A stretch of 64,000 nt of DNA. Origin: Nepenthes gracilis (Eukaryota; Streptophyta; Magnoliopsida; Caryophyllales; Nepenthaceae). The notes under the pieces were generated by a model. That model saw only the letters and a list, made by a program, of their open reading frames with translations. It was not told the DNA's origin and made no database searches. Positions 47,981 to 59,490 of this stretch are shown here, piece by piece (position 1 is the stretch's first letter; the number at the start of each line of letters is the position of its first letter). The stretch is from the NCBI GenBank assembly GCA_033239525.1, contig BSYO01000004.1, forward strand, positions 25,582,037 to 25,646,036, in the 5' to 3' direction. The translations under genes and the position numbers were made by a program.

Positions 47981-48980
47981 GGCTGCGTTGATTGTTGAAT
48001 CTGACTCCATCCACCGAATCTAGATCTTGTACACCACTAAAACAAACGGGAGGTCAAGTGCCGACGAAATATTATCCAACCGTAAACACTCCGACGTTCA
48101 AGTTAGCAAAATAACCTTCCAATAATTAAGAAGGTAAAGGAAAGGGTGTTATGAGGATAAAGAATAGAGAGTGTTTGTGATTATGATTTAGCTCTCGTTA
48201 AAAGAGATTATTGTCGCTCAAGAGAAACAGTGATTCCTATCCCAAGGTTTCTGGGGACCGAAGCGACCGGAGAGAGAGATAAAGCGGGGGCGTACTGTCA
48301 ACGTGAGAGCCTAAGAGTGTGCTGTGTAAATTCTAATGGATTACTCGAGAAAAAGGAATAGGGAAGTGAAAGCGATTCAACTGGGTATAAGAGCGTTTTG
48401 TTTCCTTCAAGAAGGTGTGTCCTGGAGTGTGGACTCCATGGTCTTCTTGTAGTCGAGGGGTTGAGCCTCCTTCCTTAGGTAGGGAGTGCGTGATTCTAGT
48501 ACTCTGTTGAAACAACTTCCTTTCTCGGCGTTGACGTTAATGACGGTAATGGCTACTTGGGAGGGTTACCTTCCTTCTGTGTTTTGCGTTAGCTAGGGTT
48601 TATAGCAGAGGGGGGAGAGATTCTGACGCTTTTCTCATGGGGTGTGCGCTAAATCTGCTAGTGATTGTTGCTGTGGAGGTTGTCCTCTGGGAGAGCGTGA
48701 AATCAAGGAAGAAAGCCGCAGCAAGTCAAATTGGGCCTGGCCCACTTATGGCTTATTCGTGGGTAGCCCTGTTATAGCGCTGCTAGTCAACAGAAATGTT
48801 AACCGTCCTTGGTGCCAGTCGCCCGTCCTTGTACTAGTTTCATTGGCCTCTCGTCCGATCAACGGTTCACGTCAACCATCTAGGCTAATGCGTGGCCTTC
48901 GTGGATTTGGGTCGTTTTTCCTTCACCGGCCAATCCACTATGGGAATACCCATCAATCACATTTGTTCATTACTTTATAA
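47981..48980. mobile_element. Copy D of the dispersed LTR-like leader family plus flank
   Basis: The core ACACTCCGACGTTCAAGTTAG (near 48086-48106) corresponds to the CTCTGACGCTCAAGTC core of the 59.6 kb copy. It is preceded by a CCACCGAATCTAGATC leader and followed by 800 bases of GC-richer non-coding sequence that differs from the other copies. The open frame at 48642-48980 has no recognised domain. Confidence 0.35.
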
Positions 48981-49684
48981 GTGACTCTTTTCATTATAAT
49001 AAATTTTATTATTTTGATTGATAACCCAAACATTTTTAAAACATATTGTTTTTGAATTTCACTTCGCTACTGAATTTTATATTGTCTCATTTATTGTGTT
49101 TAAATTATTTTATTTGTATATATTTGGTGACTAAATGCTTTCTTAACATTTAAATTTGTAATTTTTTAAGTCTATTTTGACTATAATATTTTTAATTTTT
49201 AATTTTGTAAATAAATTTGTTTATTATTTCTAAATGGTAGTGAATCTAAACAACGCTTCTTTTTTTTTTTAAAATAGAAATCAAACATTCCCATTTTCTT
49301 TTACAAAAGTTAAAAAGAGTCTAAAGAATGAATAGTGTCAAAAATAATTTTATTTTTCATAATTATATTTAATATTTATTTTACTATAATTTAATATATT
49401 TCAATATTTTATTATAGTATTTATATGTATCGTGATAATGATATCATATAAAGATAAGTTATATAAACATATAATTTCACCTATTTTTTATTAACAATTT
49501 CACAATTTTTCAATATTTTTCTGAATATTATAGTATAAGTTAAAAGATGATCAGATAAGTATGAAATTGATATTAAAAAATAAGAAACTATCTCCATTTG
49601 TACCCACGCCTTTCTGTTTCTCTCTCTTCGTCCTCTCGAATCACCGTTGAAACCTCTCTATCCCAGAAAAAATCTCCTCTTTGA
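48981..49684. other. Upstream region of the second RING-H2 gene
   Basis: AT-rich DNA ends in a pyrimidine-rich leader (49605-49680, TTTCTGTTTCTCTCTCTTCG) directly before the ATG. A clear TATA box was not pinned down. Confidence 0.5.
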
Positions 49685-50281
49685 ATGCCGATAAACAATC
49701 GCCCAGGCCACCATGTTGAGCTGCGCCTCAGCCCCGGCCGACCACCAGCGGCCGCTCCAGTCACCTCTCCGCAGCCGCCATCATCCCTTCAAACAGCAGC
49801 TCAAATACAAACATTACCAAAGCCGAACCCCAAGCTTCTCCCCCTCCTCCTTCAAGCCCTCGTCATGACCCTCATAATTTCTATCTTCGTCATATTCGTC
49901 GGCGTCGCCGCCATCATTTTCTTCCACTTCTGCATAGCCGGCGGTGCCTTCCACCGTCGCCACCACCATCAACCGTACTCCGATAGAAGTCGATCCGGTT
50001 ACTCGCCTGAAGAGCTTAAAAGCCTTCCCAGAACCAAATTCAACCCGGAGACTGAATCGAAGTCGACGGAATTATGCGCGATTTGCTTGGATAGTATGTC
50101 GATAGGAGATTGGTGCCGTGAATTGCCCGCTTGTAAGCATTTGTTTCACTTGAATTGCGTGGATAAGTGGTTGTTGAAGGTGCCCGCTTGCCCGATTTGC
50201 CGGACCTCCGTTCGATTGAATTCCAGTGGAAAATGTGAGACGATCGATGGTTGTACTCAATTATGGCCAGTCTTTCGCTAG
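49685..50281 (+). CDS. Short ATL-type RING-H2 finger protein
   Basis: This is a probable membrane-anchored E3 ubiquitin ligase, encoded by one intronless frame of 198 residues. A proline-rich N-terminus (residues 16-50) is followed by one transmembrane segment at about 56-80 (LQALVMTLIISIFVIFVGVA). A His/Arg-rich cytosolic linker and a GLD-like stretch SPEELKSLPRTKF (107-119) come next. The RING-H2 is C131-C134-C150-H152-H155-C158-C169-C172, with family spacing 2-15-1-2-2-10-2 and the W162 hallmark. The tail after the RING is only 26 residues, so this is one of the short ATLs, unlike the long ATL13-type gene 7.2 kb upstream. The 5' leader is CT-rich. I cannot assign a specific ATL number. All zinc ligands are present. 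Confidence 0.88.
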   Translation: MPINNRPGHHVELRLSPGRPPAAAPVTSPQPPSSLQTAAQIQTLPKPNPKLLPLLLQALVMTLIISIFVIFVGVAAIIFFHFCIAGGAFHRRHHHQPYSDRSRSGYSPEELKSLPRTKFNPETESKSTELCAICLDSMSIGDWCRELPACKHLFHLNCVDKWLLKVPACPICRTSVRLNSSGKCETIDGCTQLWPVFR

Positions 50282-51900
50282 GAGTGTAACAGTTTAAAAT
50301 TGGTAGGTTTTTAGGTAAGTTTCTGAGTTTTTTTGTGGTCCTCTTTGAGAAGTTTGTAGCCCTTGAATATCTAAAATATGCCTTTCCTTCAGTATAACAT
50401 GCTACTAGTTTTTTTTTTTTGGGTTAATTATCTACCTATTCCATTTTCCCTTTTTTTTGGGGGGGGGGGTTGGGCTTGGAGGGGTTGGGGGTTCCCCTGT
50501 CATATTGCTGCAGAAGGTTTGAAGAGTTAATGAGTTGGTTGTTCTGAATTCTTCTGATTTACCAGGTCATGGTTACACGTGATAAAGTGTGCAATTTTGG
50601 TATAAGATGACTGATCACATGATTTTATTTTGAGTGAGTGGGTTTGAACAAAAAGGAATGGACGGAGTAGAATTGAATGGATAGGAAAACAAACAGATCG
50701 ACAGTGCTTTCCTTTCATTTGTTTCTTCCCTTTTTCCATCAAGTTGGCAGGAAATTAATACTCCAGGCCAGTAAGAAAGTTCTCTTGCTTTTCCTCTGTT
50801 TCACTTTTGTTAAAGTGGGATCCTTTCCTTTGTTGCCTTTGCCTTTTGGTTCCTCTAAACCAAAATGGGTTTTAAACTCAAGTTATATTCATCAGATCTG
50901 AACTTCTCATCCAATGCTCACAAATCAGTGCTTGCATTTGCTTGTGGTTCGAGTGTGTTAGAAAGATGGCTAGAAATCATAGACAACTTCTGATGCAGGG
51001 AAGGGGAAAAAACAAGGTAGGGGAAGATAAGAAAGCTGAATGGGGCAACAAAGAGAAGCGGCAGACAAGGGGAGGGAAAGAGAGACATCCAAGAGAGGGG
51101 AAAAGGAGGAACACAAGTTTCTCATAATAATAATTCATCAATGACTAATCATACAATAAAATTTGGTTTCTTAAAAAAAGTTATTGTATATCTAGGTTAA
51201 TTAGAAAAAATATATAAATTTTAATTGGCGACTGCCCAAAGTAAAGAAATAGGTGAAATGAAAAATGACGTTCCATAAGTATTTGAGTGACTGCCAACGT
51301 AACAAAATTTTATGAATATCCAAGATATGACAAAACAAATAAAATAACCTATCAAATCTAATCTAATCTAAATAAATTAACCTAGGAGATGCTCGCATCA
51401 CCTTCATTTGATTGACATTAGCTGACGGATAGCTCAAATTAGGCCTTTTTTAATTTACCATGAGTTATATTGGCAGCTGTAGACAATTTCATTGGTATGG
51501 AATTCAGAATGCAGCAGATTAACAAGAATCACTTCGTAATACAAACTTATTTGATCAGTTGTGGATAACTAACAAGCTCAATTTGGTATGTGTTTGGTTC
51601 ATTTGGAAAAAGGTGGTTTGAGGAGCTTTATGCAGAGCAATTGACTAACTTGCATGGTTAAACCTAATGAATTGAGTGATTGTTGTGGTATGTTTTCTGC
51701 TGGATGCAATAGATACATTTGAACTTAGAACCTTGGCTTCAGTAGATAATCCTTTGCAGTTACATGTCTGAAGCCAGTTAGACAGAGAACATGCTGGCCA
51801 AGATCATTGTCAACTTCTTTTGTTATGAAACCAAAAAATGGCTGTAAAATTTATGTAATAACCAGGGCCATGGTAATCTCTCCGTGTTCTTGAGATATTT
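50282..51900. other. 3' flank of the short ATL gene
   Basis: The region contains the likely 3' UTR and intergenic sequence. Open frames at 50677-50901 and 50942-51127 are short and low-complexity. A G-rich tract is listed separately. Confidence 0.5.
50459..50491 (+). other. Potential G-quadruplex tract
   Basis: Eleven G are followed by TT, GGG, a short spacer with GG, GGGG, TT and GGGGG, giving four or more G-tracts within 33 bases, preceded by poly-T. It lies about 180 bases after the stop of the short ATL gene, possibly in its 3' UTR. Confidence 0.6.
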
Positions 51901-51997
51901 TGTTTTTGTATTGTCACTTTCCTTTTTATGTACAAGCTCTGTTGGCTGCTGTTTTATTATGCCTACGACCGAGTGGTGGCATTCACTTATGTAGCTC

Positions 51998-52122
51998 GTG
52001 GTTCAGTTAGCTTGTAGTAGCTTGGGTTATGGAGTAGAGTAGCTTGTAGTACTGAAATTTTCTGGACGACTGACCCAGAACTCAGATCCATAGCCCGAGT
52101 TACTACAAGCTAACTAAACCAC
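51998..52122 (+). other. Imperfect hairpin: 36-bp inverted repeat with a 53-base loop
   Basis: Arm 1 is 51998-52033 (starts GTGGTTCAGTTAGCTTGTAG) and arm 2 is 52087-52122 (reverse complement starts GTGGTTTAGTTAGCTTGTAG). 32 of 36 positions are Watson-Crick. Three of the four mismatches would be G-U pairs in + strand RNA, leaving a single C-A mismatch. The inverted repeat ends sharply at both sides. It could be a small foldback repeat or a transcribed hairpin of precursor-miRNA size; no homologue is claimed. Confidence 0.65.
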
Positions 52123-52689
52123 TGGCTGATTGGTACCAGTATTGGCTCCCTAATATCATCACAATATTACAATATATTATTATATTTGCGATATATCGGC
52201 TGATATTTAAAATATTGGTTGATACGCCTAATATTTGGTTAATATATCGGTTGATAAAATCCAATAAGTTTATGGATTCTCAAATTTTTTTTTTCCAATA
52301 TATCTGATGTCAATATATATAAGTCTATACGCCCGATTGCGATATAGCTGTGAATAACATCAATACATATGATTGTCCATGAGTATTATTAATGAATAAA
52401 TATGCTCTTACCCATTTCCTCATTTATTATGAGATTCTCACCAAACGAACACTGACCCCAGTTAGATATCGTTATTTAGGGGATGGATTAAGTTTCTCCT
52501 GCATGGATGTTTGCAGTCTGTTATAGACTGAACCCAAGTTATCTTCCACCAAAGTACTCTCTGTTGTGAAAATATTTTCTTCGTTTAGCTGATAGCAGTG
52601 GAAATCTTCTTCTCTACTTCAGGATCCATTCTTCCAACATGATGTTTTAGGCATGCAATTGGGAGGCAAAAATTGGAACTCGAGGCTGC

Positions 52690-52972
52690 TGGCCGATTTG
52701 AATTTTATGCTGTTGTTATCCAGCCAATTTGGACTGCCACAATTATAACAATATATAAATATATTTTAGATCCATCATATGAAATTCTTACTGCTGGAAG
52801 TATAGAGGACTCTAATAGCCAATTTGAATTTTATGTTGTTATCCTTCCAACTTGAACAGCCATTTACTATACCAATATACAAATATATGTTAGACACATC
52901 TTATAATTTTAATCATCTAAAATATCAGTATGAAATTTTTATCGTTGAAGGTCGAGAAGACTCTAATAGTCC
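52690..52972. repeat. Imperfect ~130-150-bp tandem duplication
   Basis: Both units contain AATTTGAATTTTATGYTGTT, AATATAYAAATATAT, AGAYMCATC and end AGACTCTAATAG (about 52804 and 52958). The second unit is longer by insertion. It is followed by LTR-like sequence to about 53160. Confidence 0.65.
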
Positions 52973-53160
52973 TCTAAGTTGCAAGACTTAACAAGACACC
53001 TCGGTATATAAGGTCTTCAAATCTCGGGGTTCGGTGAGGATAAGTTGTTGACAATCTCACCTATCGCATGGTCGAGATGTTTTCGTGATTTAAGCAGCCG
53101 ACTTCGGGTCATATGAAGTAACCTTACTAACCTCTGGCTCACTCGAGATAAATTTACTTT

Positions 53161-54420
53161 GATGTAGTGCTAAAGATTGCTTCGATAATGGGGTCCGTGT
53201 ACATATGATGTCCGGTGCAAATATGAGGTTTGAAGGTTGATTGCGGAGATGCCAACTTTGACAGAGTGTGTGTGTGTGTTTGGAAAAATCTGTTCCTTAA
53301 AAATTTTGAAAAATGGTTTTTCTGATGAATAGGTTATAAATATGAGGTGATAAATAATTTCTGGCCATTTTTTTTCTGAGTTATTCCCCAAAATGAAATA
53401 AATGTATAAGTAAAACTATAAGCAACTGAAAAAAAAAAAAAATTGATCTTCTATTATAAATAAACATAATTCATAAACTCACATTTAATATAATTATTTG
53501 TTTCATCTTTTATAAACTTATCTTTGAACCACACAAGGGGGTTATGACACACAGCCAATGCGGTCATTGATACGACATCTATTCAATCGTTTGATTAATA
53601 CTGATTCAATTATTGATATTTAATAATTTAAAATAATATAATATATAAATATAGTTATGTATTTTTTTAAAAAAAATATTATAATATATAAATATTTATA
53701 TTATAAAAAATACATTAAATGAGTAGTTATACCACGTTATATGTATTTTTGATTTATTAATATAATTATTAGTTATGTTGTTTTAGTTAGATATTTTCTT
53801 ATATCTATATATTTATACAGTACTATACAAATGACAATATGGGTTGACACCCCGACCAAGTGCTTTATGTTGAAGCATTTTAATTGGTGAGGGTTAGCGG
53901 GATTAAATAAGGGTTTTATTTTTTAAAGAGATAAATTAATTTATTTTTTTATTTTAATTTTAATTTTTAAATTAATAATTATAATTTAATTATTTTAAAA
54001 TAATTAATTTTAAAATTTTTAAAATAATTAATTTATAATTATATATTAAAAAATAAACTGTCAAAATATAAAAAATAGTATTCTTAAAAAGATAAATCTA
54101 CCCTAATCCTAGATTAGTGCAAGCATTATGTGGAAAGGAAAACAAGGGGAGCTGCAATGCGGATAGTCATTGCACTTGATGCAACTCTCTCTTATCCGTT
54201 GGATTAATATCAAATTTATAAAATATAATATTAAAAATATTTTAAAAATATCAAAATAATATATTTATTATTATTTATTATTATTAATATTTAAATATTT
54301 TAATCTTCTATTAAAAAATTTTAATTAAATTATTTATATATTACATTATTTTAATATATTAAATATTAGCTATTCAATTAGCCATGATCCAACGGTTTGG
54401 CCAGGGATGAGGGGCGCTAT
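53161..54420. other. AT-rich DNA with possible small foldback elements
   Basis: A (TG)n tract is near 53266. Words related to CCGTTGGATTAA recur in inverted orientation near 54195 and 54385, and GGGTTAGCGGGATTAAAT near 53890 faces a related inverted copy near 54100. These suggest further MITE-like units but are too diverged to delimit. No gene is seen. Confidence 0.35.
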
Positions 54421-54424
54421 GCTG

Positions 54425-55045
54425 GGACCTTACCCGTTTGATTTAATCCAATGAGTAGAGGGTTATCCCCTTTTTTTTTTTTTTTTTTTCTTTTTTTTTT
54501 CTATTTAAATTTAATTAACCTCCTTTTTATATATATTTATTATTTATATATTTTTTAATTATTCTTATAAAATATAAATTTATATAAAAATTAAATATAT
54601 AAATAAATTTATTTATAAATTAAATTAAATTTTATTATTTATTTAATACTTCTATTTATATTTATATTTTATAAATTTATAAAATAGTAATTTTATAATT
54701 ATACATTTTAAAATATTATTATACAAATAGGATTATATTTTATAAATTGATAGTCATATATTGTTAAAATATTATTATGTAATGAGGATTATATTTTATA
54801 AATTTATAAAATAATAATTTTATAATTATATATTTTTAAAATATTATTATATTAATAGGATCTAAAAATTTTTAAAAAATATAATTTTTTGATATTTTTA
54901 TTTTATAAAAAATTAAAAATAAAAAATATGATATAAAATAAATTTTAAAAAATAAATTTAAAAAAGGAAAAAAAAAAAAGGAGGGAGGAATCCCTGCCCG
55001 TTGGATAAATCCAACGAGCTGTGCCGCGGGACAGCACCCGAAGCC
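54425..55045. mobile_element. Foldback (MITE-like) element of about 0.6 kb
   Basis: The left end (54434-54500) reads CCCGTTTGATTTAATCCAAT, then GGGTTATCCCC and a long poly-T. The reverse complement of the right end (54961-55020) reads CTCGTTGGATTTATCCAACG, then GGGATTCCTCCC and poly-T. The related arms enclose AT-rich non-coding DNA. Ends and target duplication are not resolved. Confidence 0.5.
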
Positions 55046-55191
55046 GGGTTTGGGGATCGCATCGTACGGCTGCCGCAGCCCCGGGAGTATCTGGGAAGGG
55101 GATATAATCTTGTGTAAGGCGTAACTGTTTCTCTCTCCTCAAAGACCAAGGCGGTTGATGAGCTAAGACGCTCACATTCCATTCGCACCAC

Positions 55192-57518
55192 ATGTCAGCG
55201 AGGGTACATTCTTCTCTCTCCTCCGTCGATCGATACGGACGTGGACATGGATGCCTTCTCTCCGGCTGTGCACCACGCTCGTCGCTTTTCCCTGCTCACC
55301 GCTTTGCCTCTGCTCCAATTATCAAGTAAGTTCCTCACAACATTCTCTGTCTTTCGCTATCAGTCGTTTCTTGCTCTCTATTCTGAGGATTTCTCCTTCA
55401 GCGTTTTTTTTTTCCGGTAAATTTATCGCAATCTGTCTATTAGTTACCCTTTTTTAGCCACTACGGGCGTTTTCTTTTCCATTTTTGTTTATCATCTTGT
55501 TAATCTTGCTGCAGTTGATGTATTTCACTTCTTTTTTTCTTTCCATTTAATGGTGCTGCTTTTGCTGCGGATATGATATGCCGAGTATCTGGTGTTTTTG
55601 AGTCTGAATTGGTGTGTTTGAAATTCATGGGATGTAGTCTTTCAAGGTAAAATCAGTGATAAGCTACCTTAATTTTGGATTTTTTTTTTTTTTCAAAATT
55701 TGACCCTAACTTTCAAGTTTCGAAAAATTGACCTATATTATCGTAATTTTGTGCATGTGTTGCATAAGTCTCTGTTACTGAAGTTCCTTTATCCAAACAA
55801 ATCCACTTGCCCAATTTGAAGAATTTTGGGATTTGTAGTTTCGGACTTGTTGCTCATGATGATTGAGAGGTTTAGCATGGTTTGCTTTCCATACTTCTTG
55901 GATGCTCCAAAAAGATTGTCGTTGTTGAATGTATTTCAATATGATTGTCCTGGCTGATTTTGTTCGAATACCTTGCCATTATCTGGTCTTGGACAAACAG
56001 TTTTAACCTTTTAAAATGAATGGCTTCTTAACAACTTCAACATTTCATGAACTTATAATTCACCACTTTATAAATGTGGGTCTGTACTCCATTCATGCTT
56101 CAAGCCCAAAAGCAAATTTGCATAACATGAGGGGGCATATCATTGCATTGAATCTCAAGGTTGAGTGGTTTATTGACATCATAGCTGTTTACTTTTGTCC
56201 TAGTAGACCATTATTTCAATACCTAGGAACAACCTTTTCAATAAATATCATTTAGCATAAGGTCTGGATTGGGCTTGTACTTGATTGCCCGGAAGGAATT
56301 TGCATGAAGAGGCATGGTGGAGTAAAAATTTATTCTTGAACCTCCACCTAACAACCAAGTTTTTAAGATGAGTTCTTTCTCGGTAGACCCTGCCATAAGA
56401 ATTCATGTGAAACCCAATTTATGGTTCCAGATTCCTGGAAGCATTATCCCTTCACTGTTTAATGTGGTTTTTTAGTTATTTTAATGCCTTGTTATCCTTT
56501 TCTTTCAGAGTGATTTTTGCCAAGTGAGAAATCTTTTTGTATATCACAAGCTGAAAGTTGGATGACTTTCACCATGAGAGGGAATAATTTTTGAATGTAG
56601 ACTCGTATATGGTAATATTTCTAAAGAATTTCTGGGATTTGTTTCCTTTCTTTTAGCTCAATAAGATTGCACTTGGAAGAAATTACAGATGTTATGACTC
56701 CATGTGGAATAATATATCTAACCCTTCTACATTTTTATCCTTCTCCATATGACTATTTTCTGAACGTCACTGTTGGTTGTTTGAGTTTTACATCTTGAAG
56801 TACTACCAATCATTTGATATAAAGGTAATTCCATTGAAGTGCAAGCATAGATTACTTTAGTAGTGTGGGTGGAATGCTTTTATTAATCTGTCGCTGTATT
56901 GCACCTCATTTATCCTCTGCTAAACAATATATGTACTGGTATTTCATGCCTTATAGAAGTTTTATTTTTAACTATCTATGCTTCATTTGAGTCTATTGAA
57001 CATTGGAGGTGCCTTAGTATCAATGATCTTAACTCTTAAGGTAGTAATCTTCTGAATTTCATCACTTGCATTCAGTTTAAGGTCCATCCAAGAGATTGTG
57101 AAATATCTTCTAACTTTAACCTGCGAAATGATAAGCTACTTTGAATTTGAGATTGCGGACTTCTTATCCCTTTTCTTAAGAATTTCATTATGATCCTCCC
57201 AAACATTAAGTTCTCTTATTCTCCAAAATAGTTGACATACATCCTTATTATATGAAGATTAAGATTAAATAATTCAATAAAATATTGTCTCAATCTCCAC
57301 CTTTTATTACTTTTAAAATAATTTCAACTGCTAGGAAAGAGCTGGAGACTAATGTTATGAAGACCATAACATAACCCTTTTCTTAAATGTTGTTGAATTG
57401 AATCTATTTCATCATTTTTATTCTCTTGTTCAGATGGCACTTCAGTGGGGATCCAGATGCAAGACTGTTGACTAAGAGAACCAAAAGCCACACTTTTCAT
57501 ATCTTAGCCAAAGCCAAT
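55192..57518 (+). CDS. Two-exon start of a possibly organelle-targeted protein, incomplete
   Basis: Exon 1 (55192-55325) ends at a perfect GTAAGT donor. Exon 2 (57434-57518) follows the strong acceptor TTCTCTTGTTCAG and ends at AT|GTATGC. The joined frame is open for 73 residues, rich in Ser/Arg/Ala with few acids (SSLFPAHRFASAP, then WHFSGDPDARLLTKRTKSHT and FHILAKAN), which resembles a plastid or mitochondrial transit sequence running into a mature start. A competing ATG at 55247 gives an attractive N-terminus in another frame that stops soon after the splice. No continuing exon was found before the Copia LTR at 58.3 kb. The region upstream of exon 1 is CpG-rich with a GATATAATC box near 55100. 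The protein is not recognised; it may be a truncated gene or a non-coding transcript. Confidence 0.35.
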
Positions 57519-58330
57519 GTATGCATCAATTCACGGACTCAACATGTATAGTGAGGATATAATTGATTTGAATGTGATCAAAGGTCATTTAGGTATGTCA
57601 TTGATAATTTAAAGTCTAGTTGTCACTTGCCAGAATCAACTTGCTTTGACATGTGATCTGTATCAGCATCTTCTCCTGGTTTTTGGGTACAGACTTAGGA
57701 AATATCAGTCTTTAATTAGTGGTGGCCCTGGTATTAGAAATTTTGAAGACAGAAAACGGATACTTCAGTAATGTATGTCAAGGTTTTCAGTTGATCTTAC
57801 TGAAATTTTGCAGTTGCACTGAAAAGACCGACACCCCTATCTGCCTTTCTGTTTCTTTTATTCTGTATTATGGCAGCATTTGTTTTTGTTGTTCTTAAAT
57901 AGCAGCAGGTAGAAATCTGGAATCAGGTGTTTTGTAGCTTCCTTTCCTCCTTTGGAGAGGTGTGTGCATATTTACATTTTGGTGGTAACTGTATTCTTAC
58001 CAAATGACTAACAGTGGATCTGTTGTTCGAAGATGCTTATATCCCCTCTGATTATGATGAAGGCTTGGCGAATTGACCCATGTGTCATCTAACCTTATTC
58101 TAGTGGCTCACTTCTCATCCTTCTCTATTGTTCAAAACAGATTTTTAAAATGAGAATTCGGTCAAAAGTAGTGGAATTGAATTGAATTGAATCATGACTA
58201 TATAAATTATTCTGATATTAAGGTTCAACATAGATGAAATAGTGGAAGGTGCATGATCCCATTTGGTCCCCTGGCTTTCATTTCTTAGTGCTGGTGTTGG
58301 GCCTAGTAAAGTTGATGTGGATATCATGGA
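57519..58330. other. Downstream part of the truncated gene region
   Basis: No exon in phase with the preceding donor could be identified. The frame after AG at 57812 would add only two residues before a stop. The sequence has the moderate GC of genic introns, unlike the AT-rich repeats. Confidence 0.4.
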
Positions 58331-59051
58331 TGTAGAAATTTGATTTTATTTTATTTTCAAATTAGATTTGATTTGATTTTCAATTAGAGGAGATTTTTAA
58401 TTTGATTTTATTTCCAAATTGAAAGTTATTAAATTTGATTTTGTTTCCAAATTATATTAAGCATAGGGTTCTCTATATAAGGACCCTAATTTTATTATTT
58501 GATGGGTATTGATGAATTGAATGAAATTTGAATTATTGTGATTTCTTTCCCCTCTCTCTACTGATCTTTGCTTTTCTCTCTCCCCTGATCTCTTATTCTC
58601 TTTTCCCTAGTCTTCTCCTTTTTCTTTCCCTCCTGTTAGTTTCTTCTCTCTCCCCTCCCATCTTAGAAGAGATTTTCAATTTGATTTTATTTTCAAATTA
58701 AAATTTATTAGATTTGATTTTGTTTTCAAATTATATTAGGTATAGAGTTCTCTATGTAAGAACCCTAATTCTATTATTTGAGAAGTATTTATGAATTGAA
58801 TGAAATTCAAATTATTGTGATTTCCTTCCCCTCTCTCTACTAGTCTCTACTTCTCTCACTTCCCCGATCTCTTATTCTCTTTCTACTAGTTCTTTTCCTA
58901 TTTCTTCCCCTCTTCTCAGTTTCTTCTCTCTCCCCTCCCCTCCCATACTATTCCCCTTTCCCCCCTTCCCTCTCGTCTATCCCATTCTCTCTCCCCTGTT
59001 GTCCTTCCTTCTTTTCTTTCCCTTTCCGTGCATTCCCTCTTTCCTACATCA
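58331..59051 (+). mobile_element. Copia-type 5' LTR with internal 279-bp duplication
   Basis: The LTR starts around TGTAGAAATTTGATTTT and ends CTACATCA, just before a canonical primer site. It contains CTATATAAGGACCC, a TATA-type box, and long CT-rich tracts. Most of its length consists of two tandem copies of one 279-base unit (58384-58662 and 58663-58942). Both units keep the TCTCTATRTAAGRACCC box. The 5' border is an estimate. Confidence 0.6.
58384..58942. repeat. Two tandem 279-bp units
   Basis: Both copies begin TTAGARGAGATTTT, carry TTCAAATTATATTA, GAACCC-type box, GAATTGAATGAAATT and TTCTTCTCTCTCCCCTCCC in the same order. They differ by about one base in ten. The second box has ATGTAAG in place of ATATAAG. 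Confidence 0.85.
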
Positions 59052-59055
59052 AATT

Positions 59056-59068
59056 TGGTATCAGAGAC
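59056..59068 (+). other. Primer-binding site, initiator-Met tRNA type
   Basis: TGGTATCAGAGAC matches the canonical retrotransposon primer site TGGTATCAGAGC at the first 11 positions and lies a few bases after the LTR end. It fixes the element on the + strand. Confidence 0.75.
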
Positions 59069-59490
59069 TAATCTTCTATTTTTCTATACTGCCTTTCCAT
59101 GCAACCAATGCCATTAGTGGCATCGCTAACTTCTTTGATCCATGGCCTTCAACCCCGTTACCACCTACGGCAATAATCTTGTCACCGCGACTATCCACCA
59201 CCACACCACAGCAAACATTTTAGCCCCTCTTCCTGCAAGCAAAATTTCAGCTAGTTCTACCTCTTTATATGGTAATTTTTTTGTTTTTTTTTTGTAAAGA
59301 GTGCCATATTGTCAACAACAAAAAAATTGTGAAAAAAAAAGCAAAAAAGTAAAGAAAAGTAAACCAAAGAGGCACGACGTAGCAGCAGCCCAAGGCAGGA
59401 GAGCACTACCGGTGGCTACACTCATTTCAAGCACTGTAAGTCGTCTTCCATCCCTCCATTCACCGATGATGCGTCTCTGGTATCTGGGTT
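59069..59490 (+). mobile_element. Internal leader of the Copia-type element, truncated
   Basis: Pyrimidine-rich leader sequence precedes a short Thr/Ser-rich open frame (about 59100-59223), in the place where gag would begin. The element breaks off at the start of repeat copy B near 59490. No gag domain is recognisable. Confidence 0.4.

Noticed and set aside
55251..55457. 68-residue open frame continuing past the GTAAGT donor
   Set aside because: It reads through a strong splice donor into intron-like sequence and has no domain.
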